From NCBI RefSeq assembly GCF_000719975.1, contig NZ_JOIJ01000019.1:1-64000 (forward strand): DNA of 64,000 nt, given 5' to 3'. The notes under the pieces are model-generated. The model searched no databases and was not told where the DNA came from. It was given only the letters and a program-made list of their open reading frames with translations. The position numbers and the translations under genes are program-made. Numbering within the stretch: position 1 is the first letter of the stretch; every line of letters begins with the position of its first letter. Positions 1 to 8,617 of the stretch are shown here, one piece after another. The DNA comes from Prauserella rugosa. GTDB taxonomy: Bacteria; Actinomycetota; Actinomycetes; Mycobacteriales; Pseudonocardiaceae.

Positions 1-1368
1 ACCACCATCGGCACCACCCGAACCAGGAACGCCACCCGAACCGCCGGCCCCGCCGGGATCCGGCGATCCACCGGAACCAGGAACGCCACCAGCATCCGGG
101 GACCCGCCGGAACCGGGAACGTCGCCGTTCCCACCGGATCCCGGAGCACCGCCCGCGCTGTCCGGGGCCGCACCGCCGGCACCTCCGGCACCAGCGCCGT
201 TGCCACCGCCGGTGTTGGAACCACCGGAACCGGCAGCACCAGAACCGGGAGCGCCGACTCCGTCGGGGACGCTACTGCTTCCGTCGGCGTCCGGGGACCC
301 ATCGGCGGGACCACCGTTGCCCCCGCCGCCGTTCCCACCGCCGCCATTGCCGCCATTGACGCTGCCGCCGTTACTGCCGCCGCCGTTGCCACCCGCGGCG
401 CCACCACCGCTGCCGCTGCCGTTACCGCTGCCGCCGTCCGGACCGTTGGTCTGCGGCGCCTCGCCCGTCGTGTCGTCGACAGCACGTCCGCCACCGCCGG
501 CGGCACCACTGCCACTCGGGGTCGATCCGGCGTCGCCTACAGCCCTGCCCGCGTCGTCGGACAGACCACGCGTGGCGTTCGAGACACCCTGCGCACCCCG
601 CGCGGCGTCGTCGAGGTTCCGCGTCAGCTTCGTGATGTGGATGCCGATCTTGCTCAGCGCGACGGCGACGGTCACGCCGACGGTACCGAGGAAGATGCCG
701 ACGGAGGTGCCGAACGTGAACGGCATGGCCGCGAGCGCGGCGAGCGCGCCGGCGACAATACCGCCGAGCACGCCCGCGACGAGGTCACGGATGATCCCGC
801 GAACACCACCGATGACGGCGCCGCAGATCGACATGGTCTGGCTGGCCGAGCCGAGGGACTCGCCCAGTCCTTCAAGACCGGCGGCGAGATCCTTCGTGCT
901 CGCCTCGAACGCCTTCGAAGCGTCGCCGGACCACGAGTCCAGGAGGGAGTTCAGGTCGTCCCGGAGCGACTTGGCCCATTCCTCGAGCTTTTTCTTCTGC
1001 TTCTCCAACGCATCAGCCGCGGTGGAGATGCCTTCGGGATCGCCGGCCAGCTGATCCAGGGGGATCCGGAACGGCGTGACATGCTCGATAAGCCAGCCGA
1101 TTCCGGCGGCGAACACGGTCCCCAGCGGGTCGATGACCAACCCGAGCACGTCGAACGCGAGACCCGCGCCGGCGACGCCCATCATCACCTGGTCCTGATC
1201 ACTGACGGCGCCCTGCAGGACATCGATCGTGTTGCCGATGCCCAGCCCGTTGGTACGGGTGTCGTCGCTCTTGATCAGGTCACCCGGGTCGTGCCAGATG
1301 TCGCCCTTCGAGTAAGTGTCGTTGTCCGTGAAGTCGTTGGACTCTTCGTCCTCTTTGGTCTCACTCAC
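1..1368 (-). CDS. WXG/Gly-rich type VII secretion effector, C-terminus beyond the left edge
   Basis: Partial gene: it starts inside the window and runs off the left edge, so any toxin domain is unseen. The GTG start at 1368 overlaps the stop of the upstream small ESX-type gene by 4 bp (GTGA). The N-terminus is acidic. A helical region near residues 110-170 carries a WXG-type turn (W146-S-G, in LLDSWSGDASKAFE). It is followed by a hydrophobic stretch of about 60 residues that could form two membrane helices. From about residue 280 the protein becomes a long Gly/Asn/Ser/Pro low-complexity region with repeated GGNGGG- and PGSGG-like units. A WXG domain followed by a flexible linker and a variable C-terminal domain is the known layout of actinobacterial type VII polymorphic toxins. 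The assignment is by architecture only. Confidence 0.72.
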   Translation of the reverse strand, partial: MSETKEDEESNDFTDNDTYSKGDIWHDPGDLIKSDDTRTNGLGIGNTIDVLQGAVSDQDQVMMGVAGAGLAFDVLGLVIDPLGTVFAAGIGWLIEHVTPFRIPLDQLAGDPEGISTAADALEKQKKKLEEWAKSLRDDLNSLLDSWSGDASKAFEASTKDLAAGLEGLGESLGSASQTMSICGAVIGGVRGIIRDLVAGVLGGIVAGALAALAAMPFTFGTSVGIFLGTVGVTVAVALSKIGIHITKLTRNLDDAARGAQGVSNATRGLSDDAGRAVGDAGSTPSGSGAAGGGGRAVDDTTGEAPQTNGPDGGSGNGSGSGGGAAGGNGGGSNGGSVNGGNGGGGNGGGGNGGPADGSPDADGSSSVPDGVGAPGSGAAGSGGSNTGGGNGAGAGGAGGAAPDSAGGAPGSGGNGDVPGSGGSPDAGGVPGSGGSPDPGGAGGSGGVPGSGGADGG

Positions 1369-1682
1369 AGCTGGTACCTCGACAGCGCCGCCTTCACGTC
1401 CTCTTCCTCGGCCTCGTAGGTCTGCTTTGCCTTGTCGAGCTTGTCCTTGTGTTTCTCGAGCGTCTTGCCGTAGTCCTCGATCGCGTCGCCCGCAGAACGG
1501 CAGGCATCACTCGCCGCCGCTCCGATGATCTGGCCGGCGAGAATGCCGAACAGACCGGGATCGACGGCCATGCCGCGCACCAGTTCGCCCACGCCGCGCA
1601 CGTCGTCGGAGAGGCTGCTGAGTTTCTTGCCGAAATCGTCGAACGCCTGAAGGTCGTCGGCGCTGTATCCGCCACCGCTCAC
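1365..1682 (-). CDS. small WXG100/EspC-like ESX-associated protein
   Basis: 105 aa, almost entirely helical and rich in Asp, Lys and Ala. It has the size and helix-turn-helix character of WXG100/EspC-type partners secreted by ESX systems. A canonical W-x-G is not evident; the central turn is formed by a Gly-rich GLFGILAGQ segment. The GTG start overlaps the stop of the YbaB-like gene by 4 bp (GTGA), and its own stop overlaps the effector start in the same way, so the three genes are translationally coupled. By analogy with WXG100 partners it may pair with the effector N-terminus for secretion. The family label is inferred from size, composition and context. Confidence 0.6.
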   Translation of the reverse strand: MSGGGYSADDLQAFDDFGKKLSSLSDDVRGVGELVRGMAVDPGLFGILAGQIIGAAASDACRSAGDAIEDYGKTLEKHKDKLDKAKQTYEAEEEDVKAALSRYQL

Positions 1683-2215
1683 CAGGGATTCACCTCATCG
1701 TCATCTGCGTCGTCCCGAGCCGGGCGCCGCCGCGGTTGCTGCCTCGCCGACGGGGGCGGGGTCACGGGCGGAGTGGTCGGCCTGGACTGCTCCGGCTGTG
1801 TCTCGGGTTCGGGATTCTCGACGAACTTGTTCTGGTCGACGTCGTCGCTCTCCCCTGCTGCCGGGTCGGGCGGCAGGAAGCTCTTCATCATCTCGACGGC
1901 GTCACTGTTTCCCGTAATGGTGGCCACGGAATCCGTGACGGCGCGCGCGGTCTGGCTCTGCGCCCGCCGCACGGTGTCCATGATCGTCGACGTCAACCGG
2001 GCCTCGCCCAGCTCGCACGCGCGCCTGCCGAGCTGAATGTTGCGCAGCGCACCGTTGGGCGCCAGGGATACGGTAACCGCGCCGTCCTTCGATGTCACCG
2101 TCGCCGCTGCCGCGGCGAACGCCTCCTGCAACGCAGTCGCCTGCGCCTGCATCTGGCTGGCCTGCCGTTCGAGATAATGCTGCAGGTCCTCGCCTGGCCT
2201 CAGATTCGGCTCCAC
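1679..2215 (-). CDS. YbaB/EbfC family protein
   Basis: 178 aa. Residues about 1-110 match the YbaB/EbfC nucleoid-associated fold: an N-terminal helix with LERQASQMQAQATALQEAF, then the pattern TSKDGAVTVSLAPNGALRNIQL, in which beta strands precede a long helix. The C-terminal third is a disordered Pro/Asp/Arg tail. The GTG start at 2215 is preceded by AAGGAG at 2221-2226. In actinobacteria such YbaB-like proteins are commonly the first gene of WXG100/ESX effector operons, as here and again at 18878-19339. Whether they bind DNA or act as secretion chaperones in this setting is not established. Confidence 0.75.
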   Translation of the reverse strand: MEPNLRPGEDLQHYLERQASQMQAQATALQEAFAAAAATVTSKDGAVTVSLAPNGALRNIQLGRRACELGEARLTSTIMDTVRRAQSQTARAVTDSVATITGNSDAVEMMKSFLPPDPAAGESDDVDQNKFVENPEPETQPEQSRPTTPPVTPPPSARQQPRRRPARDDADDDEVNPW

Positions 2216-2682
2216 ACCTTGCTCCTTGGAAATCGCTCGACCGTTGCCCGCACGCTACCGCCCCGGCATCGGCGCAGGATCGGCCCTTTCACACTCACGA
2301 AGAAGCGTTCCCGCACCGGCCGACGACGCGGATGAACGGAGCGCCAACACTCGAAGCCGAGGGGTCCGATGAGACGAGACCGGCCGGGAACACGCGCCCA
2401 TCCTTCCGCGCTCTCACCGGTCCAGACAACCGACGAGCGCGGATTCCCTTCTGCTCGCTCAGATGAGCGCCGGCAGGACCGCTTGGGATGTCCGTCGCGC
2501 AGAGCGTTGGCTGCCGTCACGGCCGTGGTCGCAACCAGGGGACGAGCCGGGGGCGAAGGCCCGCACATCAGGATCCGCGCCGACAGGCCGTTTCCCGGAC
2601 GGCAACCTCCCGGGCACGAAACGACAAACGCGGGCCGGACCATGGTGACCATGGTCCGGCCCGCGCGTCGCTGGTGGGAGCT
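2216..2682. other. 467-bp intergenic region
   Basis: No convincing gene. Open frames cross it on both strands, but they lack protein-like composition and ribosome binding sites. The left part should hold the promoter of the YbaB-WXG-effector operon, which reads leftward. The right part holds a strong hairpin terminator next to the acyl-CoA dehydrogenase stop, annotated separately. Confidence 0.6.
2629..2665 (-). terminator. 18-bp perfect hairpin downstream of the acyl-CoA dehydrogenase gene
   Basis: Two perfectly complementary 18-bp arms (2629-2646 and 2648-2665) are separated by a single base and lie 17 bp past the stop of the dehydrogenase gene. There is no clear T-tract, as is usual for high-GC actinobacterial terminators. 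Confidence 0.7.
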
Positions 2683-3852
2683 TCAGCCCTTGAGCAGACT
2701 GCGCGCCATGACGACCTGCTGGATCTGGTTGGTGCCTTCGTAGATCTGCGTGATCTTGGCATCGCGCATCATGCGCTCCACCGGGAAGTCGCGGGTGTAG
2801 CCGGCGCCGCCGAACAGCTGCACCGCGTCGGTCGTGACCTCCATGGCGATGTCGGAGGCGTACTTCTTCGCCGCCGACGCCATGAACGACGCGCGCGCGT
2901 CGCCGCGCTCACTCGCCGCCGCCGACGCGTAGACCATGTTGCGCGCGACCTCGACCTTCATCCCCATGTCGGCGAGCATGAACTGCACACCCTGGAAGTC
3001 CGAAATGGACTGGCCGAACTGCTTGCGGTCCTTGACGTACTCGATCGTCGCGTCCAGCGCGCCCTGGGCGATACCCAGCGCCTGCGCACCGATGGTGGGC
3101 CGCGTGTGCTCCAGCGTCAGCAGCGCGGTCTTCAAGCCCGTGCCCGGCTCGCCGATGATGCGGTCACCGGGGATACGGCAGTTCTCGAAGTAGATCTCCC
3201 GGGTCGGCGAACCCTTGATGCCGAGCTTCTTCTCCTTCGGCCCCACGGAAAAGCCCGGGTCGTCTTTATGCACCGCGAACGCCGAGATGCCCTGCGACGG
3301 CTTGGCCGCGTCCGGATTGCTGACGGCCATGACGGTGTACCACGTCGACTCGCCCGCGTTGGTGATCCAGCACTTGGTGCCGTTGAGCACCCAGTCGTCC
3401 CCGTCCTGCTTCGCGCGCGTGCGCATGGACGCCGTGTCCGAACCGGCCTCACGCTCGGACAGCCCGTAGGACGCGCCCGCACCCGCCGCGATGTCGGGAA
3501 GCACCTGCTTCTTGAGCTCGTCCGAGGCGGACAGGATGATCGGCTGCGTGCCGAGTTTGTTCACGGCCGGGATCAGCCCGGCCGAGGCATCGACGCGCGA
3601 GACCTCCTCGATGACGATGCAGGCCGCGATGGCGTCCGCACCCTGGCCGTCGTACGCCTCCGGAATGTGCACCGCGTTGAAACCGGCCTTGATCAGCGCG
3701 TCCAGCGCCTCGGTCGGGTACCGCTCCTGCTCGTCCACGTCCGCGGCGTAGGGAGCGACCTCCTTCTCGGCCAGCGCCCGCACGGCCGCGCGCAGTTCCT
3801 CGTGCTCCTCCGCCAGCTGGAAGAGGCCTGGGCCCTCGGTCACCTGCGTCAC
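2683..3852 (-). CDS. fadE25: acyl-CoA dehydrogenase (FadE25-like)
   Basis: 389 aa, the normal length for a medium/short-chain acyl-CoA dehydrogenase: alpha domain, beta domain and C-terminal four-helix domain. It is an FAD enzyme that makes trans-2-enoyl-CoA and passes electrons to ETF. Visible signatures are YGLSEREAGSD and the WITNAG segment of the FAD/substrate region, the DRKQFGQSI stretch, and the C-terminal QLFGGAGYTRDFPVER followed by IYEGTNQIQ, whose Glu is the usual catalytic base. Its place next to purE/purK matches M. tuberculosis fadE25. The GTG start is at 3852. It is divergent from the LysR gene across 195 bp. Substrate chain length cannot be read from the sequence. Confidence 0.92.
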   Translation of the reverse strand: MTQVTEGPGLFQLAEEHEELRAAVRALAEKEVAPYAADVDEQERYPTEALDALIKAGFNAVHIPEAYDGQGADAIAACIVIEEVSRVDASAGLIPAVNKLGTQPIILSASDELKKQVLPDIAAGAGASYGLSEREAGSDTASMRTRAKQDGDDWVLNGTKCWITNAGESTWYTVMAVSNPDAAKPSQGISAFAVHKDDPGFSVGPKEKKLGIKGSPTREIYFENCRIPGDRIIGEPGTGLKTALLTLEHTRPTIGAQALGIAQGALDATIEYVKDRKQFGQSISDFQGVQFMLADMGMKVEVARNMVYASAAASERGDARASFMASAAKKYASDIAMEVTTDAVQLFGGAGYTRDFPVERMMRDAKITQIYEGTNQIQQVVMARSLLKG

Positions 3853-4047
3853 CTTTCGTCGAAAGCCATCTGCGTCGGTTCTCGCACCGATGTTAGGCGT
3901 CGTTCACGTCGACATTCTGTGTCGTTGACCGCAGTATCGACCCTCACGATGTTACCCGCCAGTAAACCACTCGTGCGCCGCGTATCGACACAACAGTACG
4001 AACGAATGGTGCACCGCGAGTGTTCACCGTGGGCGTACAGTCGGTCC

Positions 4048-4929
4048 ATGCTCGACGTGGCGAAACTGCGCCTTCTCCGGGCGGTCATCGCGACCGGTTC
4101 CGTCCGCGCGACGGCGACGTCCCTGGGGTACACACCGTCGGCGGTGAGCCAGCAACTCACCGCCCTCCAGCGCGAGACCGGACTGCGCCTGTTCGACCGT
4201 GTCGGCCGGGGCATCGAACCGACGTCGGCCGGGCGCACGCTCGCCGCCGAGGCCGAGCACGTGTTCACGGCGCTCGCCTCGCTGGACGGGGTCGTCGACG
4301 ATCTGCGGGCGGGCCGGGTCGGCAGTCTGTCGATCGGATACTTCGCCTCGGCGGGCGCCACGTGGCTGCCACTCGTGGTGGCCGCGCTGCAGCACGAGTT
4401 CCCCGAGCTGCGACTCGACCTGCGCATGACGGAGTTCCGCGACGGCATCGAACTGCCCGACATCGACCTGTTCGTCGACGCCCCCGGCATCGAGCACGCC
4501 GCACAGGCCGACATCCACCCGCTGGTCGACGACCCGTTCGTGGCCGTCGTACGCGACGACGACCCGCTCGCGGACCGGTCCGAGGTGCCGTTGGCCGAAC
4601 TCGCCGACCGCCGCTGGGTGGACAACGACCTGCAACGCGGCGCGTGCCGCCAGGTCATGCTCGACACGTGCGCCGAAGCGGGATTCTCCCCGCAGTTCGC
4701 CGTGGAGACCCACGACTACCGGACGGCGTTCCCGTTCGTGGCCACGGGCATCGGCATCACGGTGGTGCCGTGCCTCGGCGTCGTGGACCTGCCGGCGGGG
4801 CTGACGACGGTGCGGCTCGTGTCGCCCGAACCGGTACGGCACATCGCCGTGTCGGTGAAGAAGGCCGTCGCCGACCACCCGGCCGCGATCCGCGCCCTGG
4901 ACGTCCTCCGCTCCCTGGTCCGCGCCTGA
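4048..4929 (+). CDS. LysR family transcriptional regulator
   Basis: 293 aa. Residues 1-60 form the winged helix-turn-helix (LDVAKLRLLRAVIATGSVRA, then ATSLGYTPSAVSQQLTALQR), and residues about 90-290 form the periplasmic-binding-protein-like effector domain (SLSIGYFASAGATWLP, later FVATGIGITVVPCLGV). The ATG at 4048 is chosen because the HTH begins immediately after it and a TACAGT -10 box ends 6 nt upstream, which fits a leaderless transcript. The frame stays open far upstream, but that part lacks homology-like composition. It faces away from the acyl-CoA dehydrogenase gene, which is a plausible target; the ligand is unknown. Confidence 0.88.
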   Translation: MLDVAKLRLLRAVIATGSVRATATSLGYTPSAVSQQLTALQRETGLRLFDRVGRGIEPTSAGRTLAAEAEHVFTALASLDGVVDDLRAGRVGSLSIGYFASAGATWLPLVVAALQHEFPELRLDLRMTEFRDGIELPDIDLFVDAPGIEHAAQADIHPLVDDPFVAVVRDDDPLADRSEVPLAELADRRWVDNDLQRGACRQVMLDTCAEAGFSPQFAVETHDYRTAFPFVATGIGITVVPCLGVVDLPAGLTTVRLVSPEPVRHIAVSVKKAVADHPAAIRALDVLRSLVRA

Positions 4930-4934
4930 GAAGT

Positions 4935-5063
4935 AAAGCTCCCGAGGGCCCTTTGGTTGCGTTGAACGCGACCAATCTTCCCTTCGCGAGACCACACGTC
5001 TCATAGGTCCGCGATGGGAAGAAAAGTTGCGTTGAACGCGACTATGGGGCCCTCGGGGGCTTT
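4935..5063. repeat. dispersed palindromic repeat, copy A (composite)
   Basis: Fills the gap between the convergent LysR and purE stops. Outer arms CTCCCGAGGGCCC-type (4935-4951 and 5047-5063) pair with one mismatch. Inside lie two same-direction copies of GTTGCGTTGAACGCGAC (near 4957 and 5026), a nested 12-bp inverted repeat (4977-4988 with 5010-5021) and a small GAGAC/GTCTC stem (4988-5002). The same outer and inner motifs recur at 12690-12764 and 54868-54974. Probably a bidirectional terminator and a member of a dispersed repeat family. Confidence 0.8.
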
Positions 5064-5564
5064 TCAGCTGGAGCGCCGCTGTTGCAGGGCTGCATCCTTG
5101 TCGAGAACGAGTTGTTCGAGGTCGGCCTGGAACGCCGTCATACGCTCGCGCAGGTCGTCGTCCGCCGCGGCGAGCATGCGCACCGCGAGCAGCCCGGCGT
5201 TGCGCGCACCGCCGACCGACACCGTGGCCACGGGGACACCCGCGGGCATCTGCACGATCGACAGCAACGAGTCCAGGCCGTCGAGATGCTTCAGCGGCAC
5301 GGGCACTCCGATGACCGGCAGCGGCGTCGCCGAGGCGACCATGCCGGGCAGGTGCGCGGCGCCTCCGGCACCGGCGATGATCACCCGGATCCCCCTGCCG
5401 GCGGCCTCGCGTGCGTAGTCGAGCATCCGCTGGGGTGTGCGGTGCGCCGAGTACACGCCGACCTCGTAGGGCACCTCGAACTCGTCCAGAGCCTGGCCGG
5501 CGGCCTCGAGGGTCGGCCAGTCCGAGTCGCTTCCCATGATCACGCCGACGACCGGTGTGCTCAC
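5064..5564 (-). CDS. purE: N5-carboxyaminoimidazole ribonucleotide mutase PurE
   Basis: 166 aa, typical class I PurE. It converts N5-CAIR to CAIR in de novo purine synthesis, acting after PurK. The signature MGSDSDWPT lies at the N-terminus and is followed by [10 protein letters not shown] with the active-site His, and [14 protein letters not shown]. The start is the GTG at 5564, giving [16 protein letters not shown]; a longer frame upstream is open but unlike PurE. It lies 89 bp downstream of purK on the same strand and ends against palindromic repeat copy A. Confidence 0.96.
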   Translation of the reverse strand: MSTPVVGVIMGSDSDWPTLEAAGQALDEFEVPYEVGVYSAHRTPQRMLDYAREAAGRGIRVIIAGAGGAAHLPGMVASATPLPVIGVPVPLKHLDGLDSLLSIVQMPAGVPVATVSVGGARNAGLLAVRMLAAADDDLRERMTAFQADLEQLVLDKDAALQQRRSS

Positions 5565-5575
5565 GCCGCATACCT

Positions 5576-5613
5576 CCGCTTGTGTTCGGTGAAGCCGCTT
5601 GTGTTCGATGAAG
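5576..5613. repeat. 19-bp direct repeat, two copies
   Basis: Two adjacent copies of CCGCTTGTGTTCGRTGAAG, 19 bp apart, in the purK-purE gap. A further short repeat (GTGGGATCGA) follows at about 5619-5641. Confidence 0.7.
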
Positions 5614-5653
5614 CCCGGTGGGATCGATCCGTGGGATCGACCTGTGGAGATTG

Positions 5654-6841
5654 TCAGTGGATGCTGTAGCCGTCCGGCCATTCGGCGTGCGACAGCCAGT
5701 GGGCGGCCATCCGTGCCTTGGCGCGGGTGTCGTCGTCGATCGGCCCGAGGACGTTGACGTGGCCCAGTTTGCGGCCGGGCCGTTCCCCCTTGCCGTACAG
5801 GTGCACCTTCACGTCGGGATACCGCGCGAACAGGTGGTGCAGCCGCTCGTCGACGCTCATCGTCGGCGTCTCGGGCGCGCCGAGGACGTTGGCCATCACC
5901 GTCGGCGAGAGCAGGTCGGTGGTGCCGAGCGGGTAGTCGAGCACGGCGCGCATGTGCTGTTCGAACTGGGAGGTGCGGCTGCCGTCCATCGTCCAGTGGC
6001 CCGAGTTGTGCGGGCGCATCGCCAGTTCGTTGATGACGAGACCGTCGCCGTCCTCGGTCTCGAACAGCTCGACGGCCATGACGCCCGCGACGTCGAGTTC
6101 CTCGGCGATCCGCAACGCCAGGTCCTGCGCCTGCTGCCTGCGCGTGTCGGACAGGCCGGGCGCGGGAGCGAGCACCTCGGTGTTGATGCCGTCGGACTGG
6201 ACGGTCTCGACCACCGGCCACGCCGCGCCCTGCCCGAACGGCGAGCGCGCCACGAGCGCCGACAGTTCACGCAGCATCGGCACCCGCTGTTCGACGAGCA
6301 GCGACATGCCGGCCTCGAGGAGTTCCTCCGCGAGCGCGCGGGCCTCGTCGGCCGAGTCGAGCGTCCAGACGCCCTTGCCGTCGTAACCGCCGGTGGCGGC
6401 CTTGAGGATGGCGGGCCAGCCGTGTTCGTCACCGAACTTCACGACGTCGTCGACCTGCGTGACCTCGGTGAAAGCCGGGTTCGGCAGTCCGAGCGTGGCC
6501 ATCCGCTCGCGCATCAGGAGCTTGTTCTGGGCGAAGGCCAGCGCACCGGGACCGGGCCGGACGACGACACCGTCGGCCGCGAGACTGCGCAGGTGCTCGC
6601 CGGGCACGTGCTCGTGATCGAACGTGAGCACGTCGACGTCGCGGGCGAACGAACGCAGCGCGTCGAGGTCGGTGTGGTGGCCGTGGGCGACCTCGGCGGC
6701 CACGAGGCCTGCCGATTCGCCCTCACCGACGGCGAGCACGCGCAGCGACTGACCGAGCGCGATCGCGGCCTGGTGCGTCATCCTGGCGAGCTGACCACCG
6801 CCGACCATGCCGACGACGGGAAGACCGGTACGAGTATCCAT
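5654..6841 (-). CDS. purK: 5-(carboxyamino)imidazole ribonucleotide synthase PurK
   Basis: 395 aa, ATP-grasp enzyme making N5-CAIR from AIR, ATP and bicarbonate. The N-terminal PreATP-grasp motif [12 protein letters not shown] is followed by [18 protein letters not shown], the ATP-binding lysine region [13 protein letters not shown], and the C-terminal [13 protein letters not shown] motif with its metal/phosphate ligands. Length and motif order match PurK. The ATG is at 6841, with a TAGGCT -10-like box about 9 nt upstream. It is followed by purE and forms the usual purK-purE pair. Confidence 0.96.
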   Translation of the reverse strand: MDTRTGLPVVGMVGGGQLARMTHQAAIALGQSLRVLAVGEGESAGLVAAEVAHGHHTDLDALRSFARDVDVLTFDHEHVPGEHLRSLAADGVVVRPGPGALAFAQNKLLMRERMATLGLPNPAFTEVTQVDDVVKFGDEHGWPAILKAATGGYDGKGVWTLDSADEARALAEELLEAGMSLLVEQRVPMLRELSALVARSPFGQGAAWPVVETVQSDGINTEVLAPAPGLSDTRRQQAQDLALRIAEELDVAGVMAVELFETEDGDGLVINELAMRPHNSGHWTMDGSRTSQFEQHMRAVLDYPLGTTDLLSPTVMANVLGAPETPTMSVDERLHHLFARYPDVKVHLYGKGERPGRKLGHVNVLGPIDDDTRAKARMAAHWLSHAEWPDGYSIH

Positions 6842-7160
6842 AGCCGCCTCAGCCTAAGCGGCGCCTCACCGGCCCGGTCAGGAACCACCGGCGAGTGTCA
6901 CCACCGCCACTGAGGGCTGCCGCGCCGCGCCTGCCCGGCCTCTACTGTGCGTGGTACTTCTCGACATCCTCGGCAGCAACGATTGCCTCGATGTCGTCGT
7001 TGGTGATGTCCACCGTGGCCGGCGTCGTCGCGGGGATCAGCGGAAACGTCACTCGCGTCCGCGGGGCTCCTCCCCCGGGTTTTTCAGGTCCCGACTCACG
7101 GCCATTCCTTCGCTGTCCCTCGGGCAGGCACCACCGCTTCCCTGGAGCCGACGCGCCGGT
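6842..7160. other. 319-bp region between purK and the GT87 gene
   Basis: No gene of normal size. It contains the purK promoter region at its left end and one 36-codon minus-strand ORF with protein-like composition (6942-7052), annotated separately. Plus-strand frames here are composition artefacts. Confidence 0.5.
6942..7052 (-). CDS. small ORF, 36 aa, unknown
   Basis: GTG at 7052, TAG at 6942-6944. The product begins MTFPLIPATTPATVDITNDD and ends AIVAAEDVEKYHAQ. Composition is acidic and amphipathic, and unlike the Arg/Pro-rich noise that surrounds it. An AGGAG sequence (7067-7071) lies about 14 nt upstream of the start, somewhat far. It sits between the GT87 gene and purK on the same strand. 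Not recognised. It could be a real microprotein or the tail of a decayed gene; only conservation can decide. Confidence 0.4.
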   Translation of the reverse strand: MTFPLIPATTPATVDITNDDIEAIVAAEDVEKYHAQ

Positions 7161-8558
7161 CTACCGGTGGTCGACGGTTTCGGAGTTGCTGTCGGCCGGG
7201 TGCTCACCGGGGCCGGTGAGCCGGGCACGGTAGCGGCTGAGCCGGGCACGGTAGCGGCGCCACAGCCAGCGGCCTGCGAGGACCGCGACCAGCACGATCG
7301 GCACCAGCAGGTACGCGCTGCCGAGGATGTACTGCCAGAACTCCCAGTGCAGTTCGAGGTTGCGGCCGTTCGGGAGCACGAGCAGCACACAGCTGACGAA
7401 CACGACGAACACGCCTCCCGCGGCGACCCACCGCTTGCGCGTCTTCGCCGGATCGGCGTGCGGCAGCTTCGACACGAGCACCACGATCAGCGGCACCGCC
7501 CACACCCAGTGGTGCGACCACGACACCGGCGACAGCAGCAACGCGTAGAACGCGGTCACCAGCAGCGCTTCCAGCGGCCGCCCGCTGCGGTGGAAACGCA
7601 GCATCAGCCACACGGCAAGCGGCGCGAGCAGCAGCCCGACGGCGATCGCGGCGTTCGACGCCCACGGCGCCAGATCCGTCATCCGGTTGAACAGGCCGTT
7701 GAGCGACTGGTTGCCCGCCCAGTGCATCGGCCCGATGCGCCCCTGGTTGAAGACCGTGTGCGTCCAGAACCGCCACGCATCCGACGGGATCAGCGCGAAC
7801 ATCAGCACCTGCAGGCCGATGAAGGTGCCCATCGCGCGCAGCGCGTCCATCCGCCGCCCGGTGAACAGCAGGTGCGGGATGAAGATCAGCGGCGTCAGCT
7901 TCACGGCTGCCGCGACGCCAACCATCACGCCGCCCCACCTGCTGCCCCGCGCACACACGACCAGCACGTCGACGACGACCAGCGCCATCAGGATCAGGTT
8001 GATCTGGCCGAGGAAGATCGTGCGCCACACCGGCTCGAGTGCGAAGAACAGCACCGCCGACAGCACCGTCACGCGGGCAGGCGAGACCCACTGGGGCAGC
8101 TCGCCCTTCGGCCGCGGCAGCGCGCCGATGGCCACGCGGATCACCAGCGCCATCGCCACGAGCGACACCGCAGACAGCACGCCCCACGCCACCTGCAACG
8201 GCAGCACCGCCAACGGGACGAACAGCAGCGCCGCGGTCGGCGGGTAGGTGAACGGCAGGAGCGCCCAGAACGGTTCCGGTGCGAGCGTGTTGCTCTCGTA
8301 GAGCGGTTCGCCCTGCAGCAGGGTGATCGCACCCGCGCGGTAGACCGCGGAGTCGACGCCGAGCTGCAGGTCGAACACCCACCCGACGACGCCGAACACG
8401 ATCGCCAGCGCGGGCAGCGCCAGCAGCAGCGCGAGCGAACGCGGACGTTCGGCCAGCCGCTCGAGCGAGGCACGCAGGTGCAACGGCGCCGTGCCGGTGG
8501 CGGGTTCGGGGCCCGAACTCACCGGCTGCTCGGCGTCACGCAGGTCTGGGGTGCTCAC
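7161..8558 (-). CDS. GT87 family polyprenyl-phosphate-mannose-type glycosyltransferase
   Basis: 465 aa polytopic membrane protein with about ten hydrophobic segments. It resembles the GT87/DUF2029 family of mycobacterial alpha-1,2-mannosyltransferases acting on lipomannan and PIMs. Family features are an early extracytoplasmic loop carrying acidic residues (LGVDSAVYRAG), the PFTYPPTAALLFVPL segment, the QINLILMALVVVD helix and NQSLNGLFNR. Members use polyprenyl-phosphate sugars outside the membrane. The start is taken as GTG 8558 (MSTPDLRDAEQPVSS); the upstream extension is Arg/Gly-rich and unlikely. It lies downstream of the GGDEF-like gene. Acceptor and sugar are not deducible. Confidence 0.82.
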   Translation of the reverse strand: MSTPDLRDAEQPVSSGPEPATGTAPLHLRASLERLAERPRSLALLLALPALAIVFGVVGWVFDLQLGVDSAVYRAGAITLLQGEPLYESNTLAPEPFWALLPFTYPPTAALLFVPLAVLPLQVAWGVLSAVSLVAMALVIRVAIGALPRPKGELPQWVSPARVTVLSAVLFFALEPVWRTIFLGQINLILMALVVVDVLVVCARGSRWGGVMVGVAAAVKLTPLIFIPHLLFTGRRMDALRAMGTFIGLQVLMFALIPSDAWRFWTHTVFNQGRIGPMHWAGNQSLNGLFNRMTDLAPWASNAAIAVGLLLAPLAVWLMLRFHRSGRPLEALLVTAFYALLLSPVSWSHHWVWAVPLIVVLVSKLPHADPAKTRKRWVAAGGVFVVFVSCVLLVLPNGRNLELHWEFWQYILGSAYLLVPIVLVAVLAGRWLWRRYRARLSRYRARLTGPGEHPADSNSETVDHR

Positions 8559-8617
8559 CTGTCCAGGAAACCACGACCCGGTGTCAGCTCCGCGTGGACC
8601 TCGGCCGCAGGTGCCCC

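Noticed and set aside
2200..2652. 150-codon minus-strand frame between YbaB and the dehydrogenase
   Set aside because: It would start inside the hairpin terminator, has no ribosome binding site and contains no protein-like segment.
2488..4047. N-terminal extension of more than 500 codons in front of the LysR regulator
   Set aside because: It is antisense to the acyl-CoA dehydrogenase; the HTH begins at ATG 4048, which has a -10 box.
5565..6221. Longer PurE fused to an upstream region in one open frame
   Set aside because: The upstream part is antisense-frame noise over purK; PurE proteins begin at the GTG before [10 protein letters not shown].
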